NCBI RefSeq assembly: GCF_034120055.1
Contig: NZ_CP139368.1
Coordinates: 124,001 to 188,000, forward strand
Origin: Microbacterium rhizosphaerae
GTDB taxonomy: Bacteria > Actinomycetota > Actinomycetes > Actinomycetales > Microbacteriaceae
Direction: 5' to 3'
DNA: 64,000 bases
Position numbers and translations under genes: made by a program. Every line of letters starts with the position of its first letter. Position 1 is the first letter of the stretch. Under the pieces are notes generated by a model, which was given only the letters and a program-made list of their open reading frames with translations, made no database searches and was not told the DNA's origin. This document shows, piece after piece, positions 37,373 through 45,617 of this stretch.

Positions 37373-38530
37373 CTACTTCGCGAACGGGCGGCTCACGATG
37401 TCGCGCATGATCTCGTTCGTGCCGCCGTAGATGCGATGGACCCGCGCATCGAGGAACGCGCGCGCGATCGGGTACTCGGTGATGTAGCCGTAGCCGCCGT
37501 GGAGCTGCACGCAGGTGTCGAGCACCTCCCACTCGCGCTCGGTCGACCAGAACTTGTACTTGGCGGCCTCTTCGGCCGTGAGCTTCGACTCTCCATACGC
37601 CTTGACGGCGCGATCGTTGTACGCCCACAGCGCCTCGACGGTGGCGGAGACGGTGGCCAGCTGGAAGCGCGTGTTCTGGAAGTCGATGATCCGCTCGCCG
37701 AACGCCTCGCGGTCGCGGGTGTAGGCGACGGTCCAGTCGAACGCCGCCTGCGCCGCCGAGGCGGCCGCGACGCCGATCGACAGGCGCTCGAGCGGCAGGT
37801 TCATCATGAGCTGGATGAAGCCGCGGCCCTCCTGCCCGCCGATGAGGTTCTCCTCGGGCACGAACACGTCGGTGAACGAGAGCTCCGCGGTGTCGTGGCC
37901 CTGGAAGCCCATCTTGTGCAGCTTCTTGCCGTGGTCGAAGCCGTTCATCCCGTTCTCGATGATCAGGATGCTGAAGGCGTCGGGACGGTTGCCCTCGCCG
38001 GTCTTGACGAACGTGACGACGATGTCGGCGGTCTTGCCGCTCGAGATGAACGTTTTCGCGCCGTTGACGAGGTAGCCGCCCTCGACGCGCTTGGCCGTCG
38101 TCTTGATGCCGCGCAGGTCGCTGCCCGCGCCGGGCTCGCTCATCGCGAGGGCGCCGAGCACCTCGCCGGTCGCCATGCGCGGAAGCCAGGTGGCCTTCTG
38201 CTCCTCGGTGCCCATGTGGACGAGGTACGGCACGGCGAGGTCGTCCTGGATGCCGAAGGCACCCGCAAGCGAGCCCGCACCGGCTGCGATGACCTCTTCG
38301 TTGACGACCGCGCGGAAGCGGTAGTCCTGCAGCATGCCGGCGCCACCGAACTCCTCGGGGACGGACAGGCCGATGATCCCCGCCTCGCCCGCGGCCAGCA
38401 TGGTCTCACGATCGATCTCGCCCGCAGCATCCCACTGCTCGCGCTTCTCGTTCGTGACGTAGCGCTTGATGAACTCCTTGACGACGTCGCGGAACGCCTC
38501 GTGGTCCTCGTCGTAGATGTCCCGCTCCAT
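37373..38530 (-). CDS. Acyl-CoA dehydrogenase (long-chain/isovaleryl-type active site)
   Basis: This FAD-dependent dehydrogenase of 385 residues catalyses the first step of beta-oxidation or branched-chain acyl-CoA oxidation. AMSEPGAGSDL is the flavin-binding loop, and QLHGGYGYITEYP lies near the cofactor. The position that holds the catalytic Glu in medium-chain enzymes is Gly here (YGGTNEIMRD). A Glu in NLPLERLSIG sits where the long-chain and isovaleryl-CoA enzymes place theirs. ATG 38530 follows GGAGG at normal spacing. Operon partners are absent, so the chain-length preference is open. Confidence 0.92.
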   Translation of the reverse strand: MERDIYDEDHEAFRDVVKEFIKRYVTNEKREQWDAAGEIDRETMLAAGEAGIIGLSVPEEFGGAGMLQDYRFRAVVNEEVIAAGAGSLAGAFGIQDDLAVPYLVHMGTEEQKATWLPRMATGEVLGALAMSEPGAGSDLRGIKTTAKRVEGGYLVNGAKTFISSGKTADIVVTFVKTGEGNRPDAFSILIIENGMNGFDHGKKLHKMGFQGHDTAELSFTDVFVPEENLIGGQEGRGFIQLMMNLPLERLSIGVAAASAAQAAFDWTVAYTRDREAFGERIIDFQNTRFQLATVSATVEALWAYNDRAVKAYGESKLTAEEAAKYKFWSTEREWEVLDTCVQLHGGYGYITEYPIARAFLDARVHRIYGGTNEIMRDIVSRPFAK

Positions 38531-38659
38531 CGCGGTGTCCTCCTTCGGTAGTGAATCCCTGAGACTGATCCTCACCTTTCATGGTACTCAGTCTCAAAGG
38601 TCCTCGCACATCGCACGCCTGGGAGGCGCCTTTCAGGGCGATTGGGAGACAATGGGCGG

Positions 38660-39778
38660 GTGACGGACCCCGGCACCGGCACCCCTCTGACGCGACGCGC
38701 AGCGCGCGCCGCCGCAGAGCGCGCCCATTCGTCGGGTCCGGTCCAGGGTGAGGCGGCACCGACCCGTCGATCCACGCGACCTCCTCGGACTCCCGTCGAC
38801 GACGTCGCCGACCCGCTGACGGATGCCGTCGCAGAGGTTCGCCACGCCGCCGGGCGTCGTGCCCGCCGCGCCCGAGGCGCCTTCACGCTCATCGCTGCCG
38901 GCGTTCTTCTGATCGGCGGCACGGCGGCGGTGAGCGCGGCCGCGTACGGGACGAGCACGGCAGCAGCACCCGGTGCGTCTGCCGCCGCATCCGTCTCCCC
39001 GTCCGCCAGCCCGACCGTCACCCCGCCGCCCGTCGATCCGGCCACGGTGATGACCACGCGCAACCCGTGCACGGATGCCGCGTTCACCGCCGCGCTCGCG
39101 GCCCACGACACCGAGGCAGCCGTCACGGCCGCGGGGGGCGGACCCGCATTCCGCGAGGAGGTCGTGACCGGCGAAGCACCGTGCGTCCACCTGGATGATC
39201 CGTCCTTCACCTGGGTCGTGGTCAACAAGCAGCGCCCGTACTCCCCGAAGGACTACAGGCCGTCCCCGGTCGTGGCCCCTGCGGGAGTTCAGGTGATCAA
39301 CGGCGGGTCGCTCCGCTCCGACGCGGCGGCGGCGCTGTCCGACATGGTCGCCGCGGCGAAGCAGGCGGGCGCCGGCGCGATCGCGCTCGACAGTGGATAC
39401 CGGTCGTACCGCACGCAGGTCACGTCATATGGAGTCCAGGTGACGTCTCGCGGGTCTTCCGGCGCCGACCTCGTGAGCGCGAGGCCCGGGTTCAGCGAGC
39501 ATCAGTCGGGTCTGGCCGGAGACCTCGTGGCCTGCACCCGATCGTGCGGCACCCTCGACATGCTCGCCGGCACTCCGCAGAACCAGTTCATCCTCGCTCA
39601 CGCGTGGGAGTACGGCTGGATCGTCCGCTACGAGGCCGGCCACACGCCGGTCACCGGCTACGCGTCGGAGCCCTGGCACCTCCGCTTCATCGGCGTGCAA
39701 TTGGCGAAGGCGTACCACGACGGCGGTTTCCACACGCTCGAGGAGTTCTTCGGCTTGCCCGCGGCGCCCTCCTATTAG
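38660..39778 (+). CDS. M15-family D-alanyl-D-alanine carboxypeptidase (VanY-like), membrane anchored
   Basis: This 372-residue peptidase has an Arg/Pro-rich cytoplasmic N-terminus, one membrane helix at about 74-97, a Ser/Pro linker and an extracellular M15 domain. Zinc-site and catalytic elements are SGYRSYRTQ, SEHQSGLAGDLVA (His and Asp ligands) and EPWHLRFIG (third His). It should trim the terminal D-Ala of peptidoglycan stem peptides. GTG 38660 is preferred because GACAAT lies six bases before it. It is divergent from the acyl-CoA dehydrogenase gene. Confidence 0.88.
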   Translation: MTDPGTGTPLTRRAARAAAERAHSSGPVQGEAAPTRRSTRPPRTPVDDVADPLTDAVAEVRHAAGRRARRARGAFTLIAAGVLLIGGTAAVSAAAYGTSTAAAPGASAAASVSPSASPTVTPPPVDPATVMTTRNPCTDAAFTAALAAHDTEAAVTAAGGGPAFREEVVTGEAPCVHLDDPSFTWVVVNKQRPYSPKDYRPSPVVAPAGVQVINGGSLRSDAAAALSDMVAAAKQAGAGAIALDSGYRSYRTQVTSYGVQVTSRGSSGADLVSARPGFSEHQSGLAGDLVACTRSCGTLDMLAGTPQNQFILAHAWEYGWIVRYEAGHTPVTGYASEPWHLRFIGVQLAKAYHDGGFHTLEEFFGLPAAPSY

Positions 39779-39804
39779 CCGGGCCGTGGGTGCATGATCG
39801 ACGC

Positions 39805-40716
39805 ATGAGCAGAGCGGTGCGATACGACGAAGTGGGCGGGCCCGAGGTGCTGTACATCGCCGAGGTGTCGGAGCCGCAGCCGCGCGACGGACAGGTGGTC
39901 GTAGACGTCGAAGCCGTCGGGCTGAACTTCTGGGATGCGAAGGCCCGCTCGGGCGCCGTGCCGCTGAAGAGCGCCTTCCCCCGCGGTCTCGGGGGCGACT
40001 TCGCCGGCACCGTCGTGCGCGACGGCCTCGGTGCGCAGTACTTCGACGGTACGTACGTCCAGTCGGGCGACGAGGTGCTCGGCTGGGGTGTCTCGACCCT
40101 GCGCGAGCGGCTCGCGGTCTCTGCAGCCAACCTCGCGCGCAAGCCCGAGGCCCTCCCCTGGGCGGTCGCGGCGTCTCTCGCCACGCCCGGACTCACCGCG
40201 GTGGCGTGCCTGCGCGCTGTGCCGATCGGCGCCGGAGACACCGTCCTCGTCGGGGCCGCCGCCGGCGGAGTCGGCTTCCTCTATGGTCAACTCGCGCGGC
40301 GCGCCGGCGCCCGCGTCATCGGCACGGCGAGCCCGTCCAATCACGATCGGCTCCGCGAGGCCGGCATCGAGCCGGTCGCCTACGGCGAGGGGCTCGTGGA
40401 TGCCGTGCGCGGCCTCGGCGACGTGACCGCCGCCGTGGACGCGCAGGGCCGGGCCACGATCGATGCCGCGCTCGCGCTGGGTGTGCCCCCGGATCGCATC
40501 TGCACCATCGCGGACTACGCCGCCGCCTCGGAGCTCGGCCTCGTCACGCCTACCAGCGAACGCTCCGCCGAGGTGCTGCAAGAGCTCGCGAACCACGTCG
40601 CCGCGGGCCACCTCACGCTGTCCGTGCAGGAGGAGTTCGAGCTGGACGACCTGCACGACGCCTTCCGCCTGCTGGAGGGACGTCACCTCAGCGGCAAGGT
40701 CGTCATGCGTTTCTAG
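39805..40716 (+). CDS. Quinone oxidoreductase-like medium-chain dehydrogenase, zinc-free
   Basis: This NADPH-dependent MDR enzyme has 303 residues. The catalytic domain starts VRYDEVGGPEVLYIAEV and the nucleotide loop is VGAAAGGVGFLYGQLARR (AxxGGVG, the quinone-reductase pattern). The cysteines that bind zinc in alcohol dehydrogenases are absent. It reduces quinones or enones in typical relatives. CATGAT lies six bases before ATG 39805, so the message is probably leaderless. Confidence 0.88.
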   Translation: MSRAVRYDEVGGPEVLYIAEVSEPQPRDGQVVVDVEAVGLNFWDAKARSGAVPLKSAFPRGLGGDFAGTVVRDGLGAQYFDGTYVQSGDEVLGWGVSTLRERLAVSAANLARKPEALPWAVAASLATPGLTAVACLRAVPIGAGDTVLVGAAAGGVGFLYGQLARRAGARVIGTASPSNHDRLREAGIEPVAYGEGLVDAVRGLGDVTAAVDAQGRATIDAALALGVPPDRICTIADYAAASELGLVTPTSERSAEVLQELANHVAAGHLTLSVQEEFELDDLHDAFRLLEGRHLSGKVVMRF

Positions 40717-40732
40717 ATCAAAAGTTCGACGC

Positions 40733-40765
40733 ATACTTGACACAGTATCGTATTTCTGTTCTCAT
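40733..40765 (+). promoter_or_regulatory. Promoter and dyad of the radical SAM gene
   Basis: The consensus -35 TTGACA (40737-40742) is 17 bases from TCTCAT (40760-40765), which ends six bases before ATG 40772. The dyad ATACT-N6-AGTAT (40733-40748) covers the -35 box. The stretch is unusually AT-rich for this chromosome. Confidence 0.55.
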
Positions 40766-40771
40766 AGGTGC

Positions 40772-41836
40772 ATGCGTTGGCAGGGGCAGCAATTGGGCGC
40801 GACGGATGCCGCCGCCCTGCCCGGACTCGAACGGCTCGACGGCCTCGTGCGCAGTGTGACGACGCCGGAGTTCGCCGGTGTGACCTTCCACGAGGTCATG
40901 GCGAAGAGCGCGCTCAACCATGTGCCCGGTGCATCCGCCATGCCTTTCGACTGGACGGTGAACCCGTACCGGGGCTGCACACATGCGTGCACCTACTGCT
41001 TCGCCCGGGGGACGCATGAGTACCTCGACCTGGATGCCGGGCACGACTTCGATTCGCAGATCGTCGTCAAGATCAACGTCGGCGAGGTGCTGCAGCGCGA
41101 GCTCCGCCGCGGCAGCTGGCAGCGCGACCCGGTGGCGCTCGGAACCAACACCGATCCGTACCAGCGGGCCGAGGGACGCTACCGGCTCATGCCGGGCATC
41201 ATCTCGGCGCTCACGGAGTCAGGCACCTCCTTCTCGGTGCTGACGAAGGGAACGTTGATCCGCCGGGATCTGCCGCTGCTGAAGGAGGCCGCGACCCGCG
41301 TGGACGTCACCATCGCGACGTCGATCGCGGTCTTCGACGAACGACTCCAGCACTCCGTCGAACCGGGGACACCCACGGCCGCCGCCCGGCTCGAGACGGT
41401 GCGCGCGGCCACCGAGGCCGGATTCGGCGTGACGGTGTTCATGATGCCGATCCTCCCCCACCTCACGGACTCGATTCCGATGATCGACGACGCCCTGCGA
41501 CGGGTGAAGGATGCGGGTGCCCGCAATGTCGTGTTCGGCGCCCTGCACCTGAGGCCTGGAGTCAAGCCGTGGTTCTTCGAATGGCTCGAGCGCGAGCATC
41601 CCGAACTCGTCTCGTCGTATCGCGGGCTCTACCCGGGTGCGGCGGCCATGGCGCCCAAGGCGTATCGACAGTGGCTCGCACGCCGCATGCGGCCCCTCGT
41701 CCGCGCCCACGGGCTGGATGCGCGGGCCGAGGACGACGGCCCGCCGAGAGGCCCGGTGTCGGGACTCGCGGCGCGGGCCGCGATCCGCAAGACCGGGCCG
41801 CCTGTCGGAGCGACGGCCGCAGATCGGCTCTTCTGA
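40772..41836 (+). CDS. Radical SAM protein, Rv2578c family
   Basis: This 354-residue iron-sulfur protein binds a 4Fe-4S cluster through Cys69, Cys73 and Cys76 (RGCTHACTYC), the CxxxCxxC motif that cleaves S-adenosylmethionine. VALGTNTDPYQRAEGRY and TKGTLIRRDLPLL match the SplB-like Rv2578c subgroup, whose substrate is unknown. Radical SAM proteins of this group often occur near DNA repair genes, but none is adjacent here. The start is fixed by the leaderless promoter at 40737-40765. It converges with the MBL gene at 41884. Confidence 0.9.
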   Translation: MRWQGQQLGATDAAALPGLERLDGLVRSVTTPEFAGVTFHEVMAKSALNHVPGASAMPFDWTVNPYRGCTHACTYCFARGTHEYLDLDAGHDFDSQIVVKINVGEVLQRELRRGSWQRDPVALGTNTDPYQRAEGRYRLMPGIISALTESGTSFSVLTKGTLIRRDLPLLKEAATRVDVTIATSIAVFDERLQHSVEPGTPTAAARLETVRAATEAGFGVTVFMMPILPHLTDSIPMIDDALRRVKDAGARNVVFGALHLRPGVKPWFFEWLEREHPELVSSYRGLYPGAAAMAPKAYRQWLARRMRPLVRAHGLDARAEDDGPPRGPVSGLAARAAIRKTGPPVGATAADRLF

Positions 41837-41883
41837 TCTTGCGGCCAGCGAAGCGCCCGCCCGGCGAAGCGCCAGCCCGGCCG

Positions 41884-42630
41884 TCACGCCGCCTTCGTGT
41901 CCCCCGACCCTGCGGCGTTCGCAGCCGCTGCCCGCACGCGGCGCACCGCCTCATCCACCCCACCGGACCATGGCGCACCATGACCGGGAAGCACCCAGGT
42001 CGCCTTCAGGCCGGCGATGTGATCCAACACCTCGAGAGCCTCCGCGGGGTCGTCGGTGAACGGCGCCGGCGCGGGGCCTTCGACGCCGGTCAGCACGTTG
42101 CGCGTCGTCAGGGCGTCGCCGACGAAGAGGGCATCCACGGCGGGGACGTGCACCGCGATGCTGCCCGGCGAGTGTCCGGGCATCGGCACGATGACGGGCG
42201 ATCCCGGGAGCGGGAGCGTGACACCGGCCTCGATCGGCATGACCTCGGTGAGATACACGGGCTTCAGGCCGCCGTGGAGCGCTGCGTACCAGAGGAAGCG
42301 TGCGGTCGCACCGATGCGCATGCCGCCCCACGACGCCGAGGCCTTCACCTCGCCGCGAGCACGCGCTGCGTCGTGCTCCTGCACGTAGACCGGCACGCCG
42401 TGGTCGCGGCGCAGCCGCTCCGCGAAGCCGATGTGGTCGCTGTCGCCGTGCGTCAGCACGACACCGCGGACGTCCTCGATGCTCCGGCCCATCGCGGTGA
42501 GCTCGGCGAGGAAGTCATTCCACTGACCGGGGATGCCGGCGTCGATGAGGGTGAGGCCACTCTCATCGGAGACGAGGTAGCAGGCGACGATGTCGTTGCC
42601 GATGCGGTTCAATCCGGGGCGAAGTTCCAT
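41884..42630 (-). CDS. MBL-fold metallo-hydrolase
   Basis: This metallo-beta-lactamase-fold hydrolase has 248 residues. The metal-binding motif is THGDSDHIG (H-x-D-x-D-H-like). Further ligands are in GHSPGSIAVH, VGDAL and LPGHG. No signal peptide is present, so it acts in the cytoplasm. The substrate class cannot be inferred from the fold. A TATCGT box seven bases before ATG 42630 suggests a short or absent leader. It is divergent from the TetR gene with 60 bases between starts, so both are probably under the 42656 operator. Confidence 0.88.
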   Translation of the reverse strand: MELRPGLNRIGNDIVACYLVSDESGLTLIDAGIPGQWNDFLAELTAMGRSIEDVRGVVLTHGDSDHIGFAERLRRDHGVPVYVQEHDAARARGEVKASASWGGMRIGATARFLWYAALHGGLKPVYLTEVMPIEAGVTLPLPGSPVIVPMPGHSPGSIAVHVPAVDALFVGDALTTRNVLTGVEGPAPAPFTDDPAEALEVLDHIAGLKATWVLPGHGAPWSGGVDEAVRRVRAAAANAAGSGDTKAA

Positions 42631-42649
42631 GATCGCTACGATATGTAGC

Positions 42650-42672
42650 TATGATGGCTATTGTCAATAGCC
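42650..42672. promoter_or_regulatory. TetR operator overlapping the regulator's own promoter
   Basis: The -10 box TATGAT (42650-42655) is followed directly by GGCTATTG-T-CAATAGCC (42656-42672), a perfect dyad with eight-base arms. It covers the expected start site of the TetR gene and lies 26 bases from the divergent MBL start. This makes it the probable target of the adjacent repressor. Confidence 0.7.
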
Positions 42673-42690
42673 CATTCGGAAGGACTCGCG

Positions 42691-43260
42691 ATGCCGACCC
42701 CCGAGCGCACCAACGTCGATGCCATCGTCGCCGCGGCGACCGAGATCCTCGAGCGGAACGGAGCCGAGGCGCTGACGATGCAGGCGGTGGCTGCGGCCGT
42801 CGGCGTGCGAGCACCCTCGCTGTACAAGCGCGTCCGGAGCCGCAACGACGTGATCCGGCTCGTCATGGAGCGGGTCGCGGTCGACCTCGGCGATGCGCTG
42901 GATGCCGCGGTGGACGGCATCCACGATCCCCGCGAGCGGGTCCTCGCGCTGCTCCACGCGACGAGGGCGTTCGCGCGCGCACGCGCGAACGCCTACTCTC
43001 TTCTCTTCGCGCGCCTGCCCGACGATGCGCTCCCCGAGCCGGCGGTTCTGGCGGGGACGATCGCGGCGGTCCTCCGCGTGTCGACAGACCTCGTCGGCGA
43101 GGGGCATGCGCTCGAGGCCGCGCGGACGCTCACCGCCTGGGTGCACGGGTTCGTGTCGATGGAACTCGCTGATCGCTTCCGCATGGGCCGCGACGTCGAT
43201 GAGGCTTTCGAGTACGGGTCGCGGTGCATCGCCGACGCACTGGCCATGACCACCGGCTGA
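42691..43260 (+). CDS. TetR-family transcriptional regulator
   Basis: This 189-residue repressor has the N-terminal helix-turn-helix TMQAVAAAVGVRAPSLYKRV (about residues 29-48) and a helical ligand-binding domain with WVHGFVSMELADRFRM near the C-terminus, the pattern of TetR proteins with a WHG-type domain. A GGAAGGA ribosome site fits ATG 42691. It is divergent from the MBL hydrolase, so it most likely represses that gene and itself, with the hydrolase substrate or a relative as possible inducer. Confidence 0.93.
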   Translation: MPTPERTNVDAIVAAATEILERNGAEALTMQAVAAAVGVRAPSLYKRVRSRNDVIRLVMERVAVDLGDALDAAVDGIHDPRERVLALLHATRAFARARANAYSLLFARLPDDALPEPAVLAGTIAAVLRVSTDLVGEGHALEAARTLTAWVHGFVSMELADRFRMGRDVDEAFEYGSRCIADALAMTTG

Positions 43261-43269
43261 TGACGGACG

Positions 43270-43301
43270 AAGCGGGCACACCCCGAAGGATGCGCCCGCT
43301 T
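43270..43301. terminator. Terminator between TetR and DEAD-box genes
   Basis: AAGCGGGC (43270-43277) pairs with GCCCGCTT (43294-43301) around a 16-base loop. It sits between two convergent stops and so may serve both. Confidence 0.6.
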
Positions 43302-43314
43302 GGTCGAGCAGAAC

Positions 43315-45357
43315 CTAGTCGGTCAGCTCGGCAGCGGTCGGAACCCTGCCCGCGAGCTCGTCGATGATGTCGTCACCGGGGCGGGCCTCATCGAAGGGCG
43401 CCTCGATCTCGGCGCGATCGAGCATCTCCGTCATGCGGCGGCGGCGCTGGCGCGGAATGAGCGTCACGACCGTGCCGCTGCGTCCCGCGCGACCCGTGCG
43501 GCCCGAACGATGCAGATACGTCTTGTACTCGTCGGGTGCATCCGCCTGGACCACGAGATCGATGTCGTCCACGTGGATGCCGCGTGCCGCGACATCCGTC
43601 GCCACGAGCACGTCGACGCGCCCTGAAGTGAGCTTCTCTAGGTTCCGCGTGCGCTTGGCCTGGTTGAGGTCGCCGTGCAGTGCGACCGCGCGGATGCCGG
43701 CGTCGTCGAACTGCTCGGCGAGCATCTCGGCATAGGCGCGCGTGCGGGCGAACACGAGGGTCCTCCCCCGGCGGTCGACGAGCGACGTGAGGATCTCGGC
43801 CTTGTCGCGGTGGTCGATCACGAGCACGCGGTGGTCGATGGTCCCGGACGCCTGGTCTTCGCCGGCGACCTCGAAGACCTCGGGCTCGACCAGGAACTCG
43901 TCCACGAGCGCGGCGACCTCGCGGTCGAGCGTCGCGGAGAAGAGCAGCTTCTGCGTCGCACGGTCGAGGTCGGAGCCGACGAGGCGCAGGATGCGCTGCA
44001 TCGGCTCGAGGAACCCCAGCTCGGACATGTGGTCGGCCTCGTCGAGGACCGCGATCCGGATCTGCGAGAGGTCGAGCTTGCCCTGGTTGATCAGGTCCTC
44101 GATGCGGCCAGGAGTGCCGATGATGATGTCGACACCCTTCTTCAGCGCGCCCACCTGCCGCGCCTGCGGCACACCGCCGTAGATCTGGGTCGTGAACAGA
44201 CCGACGCTGCGGGCGATCGGCTGGATCGTGCGGTCGATCTGCAACGCGAGCTCGCGGGTCGGCGCGAGGATGATCGCCTTCGGCGCGCGGCCGAATTCGC
44301 GCTTCTGGCCGGCCTGCGAGATCAGGATCGACTCCACGAGCGGTGCGCCGAATGCGATGGTCTTGCCGGATCCGGTGCGGCCGCGTGCGAGGACGTCCTT
44401 GCCGTTCAGGATGGGTGCGATCGTCGCCGCCTGGATCGGGAACGGATGCTCCGCCCCCATGTCTGCCAGCACGCGCACGATGTTCTGGCCGATGCCGAGA
44501 TCAGCGAAGCTCTGGTCCGCGCCCGTCTCGGCTTGCACGGCTTCGGCCTGCAGGCGCTCGTGGACGACGTCGAGGTGCTGCTCGCGCGCCTTCGCCGCTG
44601 CGCTCCGCTCGGGCGTCGGCCGCGCGTTCTCCCCGCGCCCACTCCACTCGCCGCTGTCGCGACGCGGACGGTCATCGTAGGAGCGAGCCGGACGGTCATC
44701 CCGACGCGGCCGGTCATCCCGACGCGGACGGTCATCGAACGAACGCGCCGGACGATCGCTGTAGCTGCGCGCCGGACGATCGCTGGAACTGCGAACCGGA
44801 CGATCGCCGTACTCGCGACGCGGACGGTCATCGAACGAGCGAGCCGGACGGTCACCGTACGAGCGAGCGGGACGGTCATCCCGACGCGGACGGTCATCAT
44901 ACGAACGAGCCGGACGATCGCTGTAGGTGCGCGCCGGACGGTCGCTGGAACTGCGAACCGGACGATCGCCGTACTCGCGACGCGGACGGTCATCGTACGA
45001 ACGAGCAGGACGGTCATCGTACGAACGAGCAGGACGGTCATCCCGACGCGGACGGTCATCATACGAACGAGCCGGACGATCGCTGTAGGTGCGCGCCGGA
45101 CGGTCATCCCGCCCGTGCGAGCGGATCGCGCGGGCCGAGTCGCGGCCGGCCTTCTCCTGTGCGGTCCAACGGCGCTTCGAGTCGGTGCCCTCCTCGGTCG
45201 GGGGGCGGTAGCCGCGGTGACTCGGGCTCTTGCTGCCCGGCTTGGCTGCCGCATCCGTCGGGCGGTGCTTGCGGTCCTGATACGAGGTCTTCGCGCCATA
45301 GCGCGGCTCGAAGTTCTTGGCCGGACGTCCGCCGGCGGGCTTCTTGTTCTTGGGCAT
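43315..45357 (-). CDS. DEAD-box RNA helicase with a long Arg/Asp-rich repetitive N-terminus
   Basis: This 680-residue protein has a helicase core from about residue 284. Q motif FADLGIGQNIVRVL precedes Walker A ARGRTGSGKT (324-333), then VLDEADHMSELGF (DEAD) and HRSGRTGRAGRSGTV. Residues 1-80 are basic, and about 83-234 consist of eight-residue units of the type SYDDRPAR/EYGDRPVR. In bacterial relatives the low-complexity tail usually follows the core. Here it precedes it. The tail is expected to be disordered and RNA-binding, and may promote phase separation with RNA. Probable role: ribosome assembly or mRNA unwinding, as in RhlE/CsdA. Confidence 0.93.
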   Translation of the reverse strand: MPKNKKPAGGRPAKNFEPRYGAKTSYQDRKHRPTDAAAKPGSKSPSHRGYRPPTEEGTDSKRRWTAQEKAGRDSARAIRSHGRDDRPARTYSDRPARSYDDRPRRDDRPARSYDDRPARSYDDRPRREYGDRPVRSSSDRPARTYSDRPARSYDDRPRRDDRPARSYGDRPARSFDDRPRREYGDRPVRSSSDRPARSYSDRPARSFDDRPRRDDRPRRDDRPARSYDDRPRRDSGEWSGRGENARPTPERSAAAKAREQHLDVVHERLQAEAVQAETGADQSFADLGIGQNIVRVLADMGAEHPFPIQAATIAPILNGKDVLARGRTGSGKTIAFGAPLVESILISQAGQKREFGRAPKAIILAPTRELALQIDRTIQPIARSVGLFTTQIYGGVPQARQVGALKKGVDIIIGTPGRIEDLINQGKLDLSQIRIAVLDEADHMSELGFLEPMQRILRLVGSDLDRATQKLLFSATLDREVAALVDEFLVEPEVFEVAGEDQASGTIDHRVLVIDHRDKAEILTSLVDRRGRTLVFARTRAYAEMLAEQFDDAGIRAVALHGDLNQAKRTRNLEKLTSGRVDVLVATDVAARGIHVDDIDLVVQADAPDEYKTYLHRSGRTGRAGRSGTVVTLIPRQRRRRMTEMLDRAEIEAPFDEARPGDDIIDELAGRVPTAAELTD
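44656..45111. repeat. In-gene tandem repeat encoding DRPxR units
   Basis: Repeating 24-base units (eight codons, with occasional six-codon units) are organised into a 162-base higher-order block, present in about two and a half copies. The first two 54-residue blocks differ at only two or three residues, so expansion is recent. Unit lengths are multiples of three, so the frame is kept. Confidence 0.9.
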
Positions 45358-45605
45358 GGATGTGTCCTTCTGGGTTCTCTGCGCACGAGAACAGCGCCCG
45401 CATCCACCCGCAGCACTCAGCGATGCTGACGAGGGGCCTCGTGGGCATACCCGGACTGTCGTCGGCCGGGGCCATTCATGTGATGGTCATGCACGCCGAT
45501 CGGCGCTCACCATCGGCCCCTTGGACTCACAAACCCATCCGCAACGCGCGGTGTCCAGAGCCGACGCATCAAGGCTACCGTGCCCGGCCTGGGAGAACAC
45601 CGGCC

Positions 45606-45611
45606 TAGCAT
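45606..45611 (+). promoter_or_regulatory. -10 box of the aldose 1-epimerase gene, leaderless arrangement
   Basis: TAGCAT is followed by six bases and ATG 45618. The 45358-45605 stretch upstream holds no gene I can support. Confidence 0.5.
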
Positions 45612-45617
45612 TGCTGC

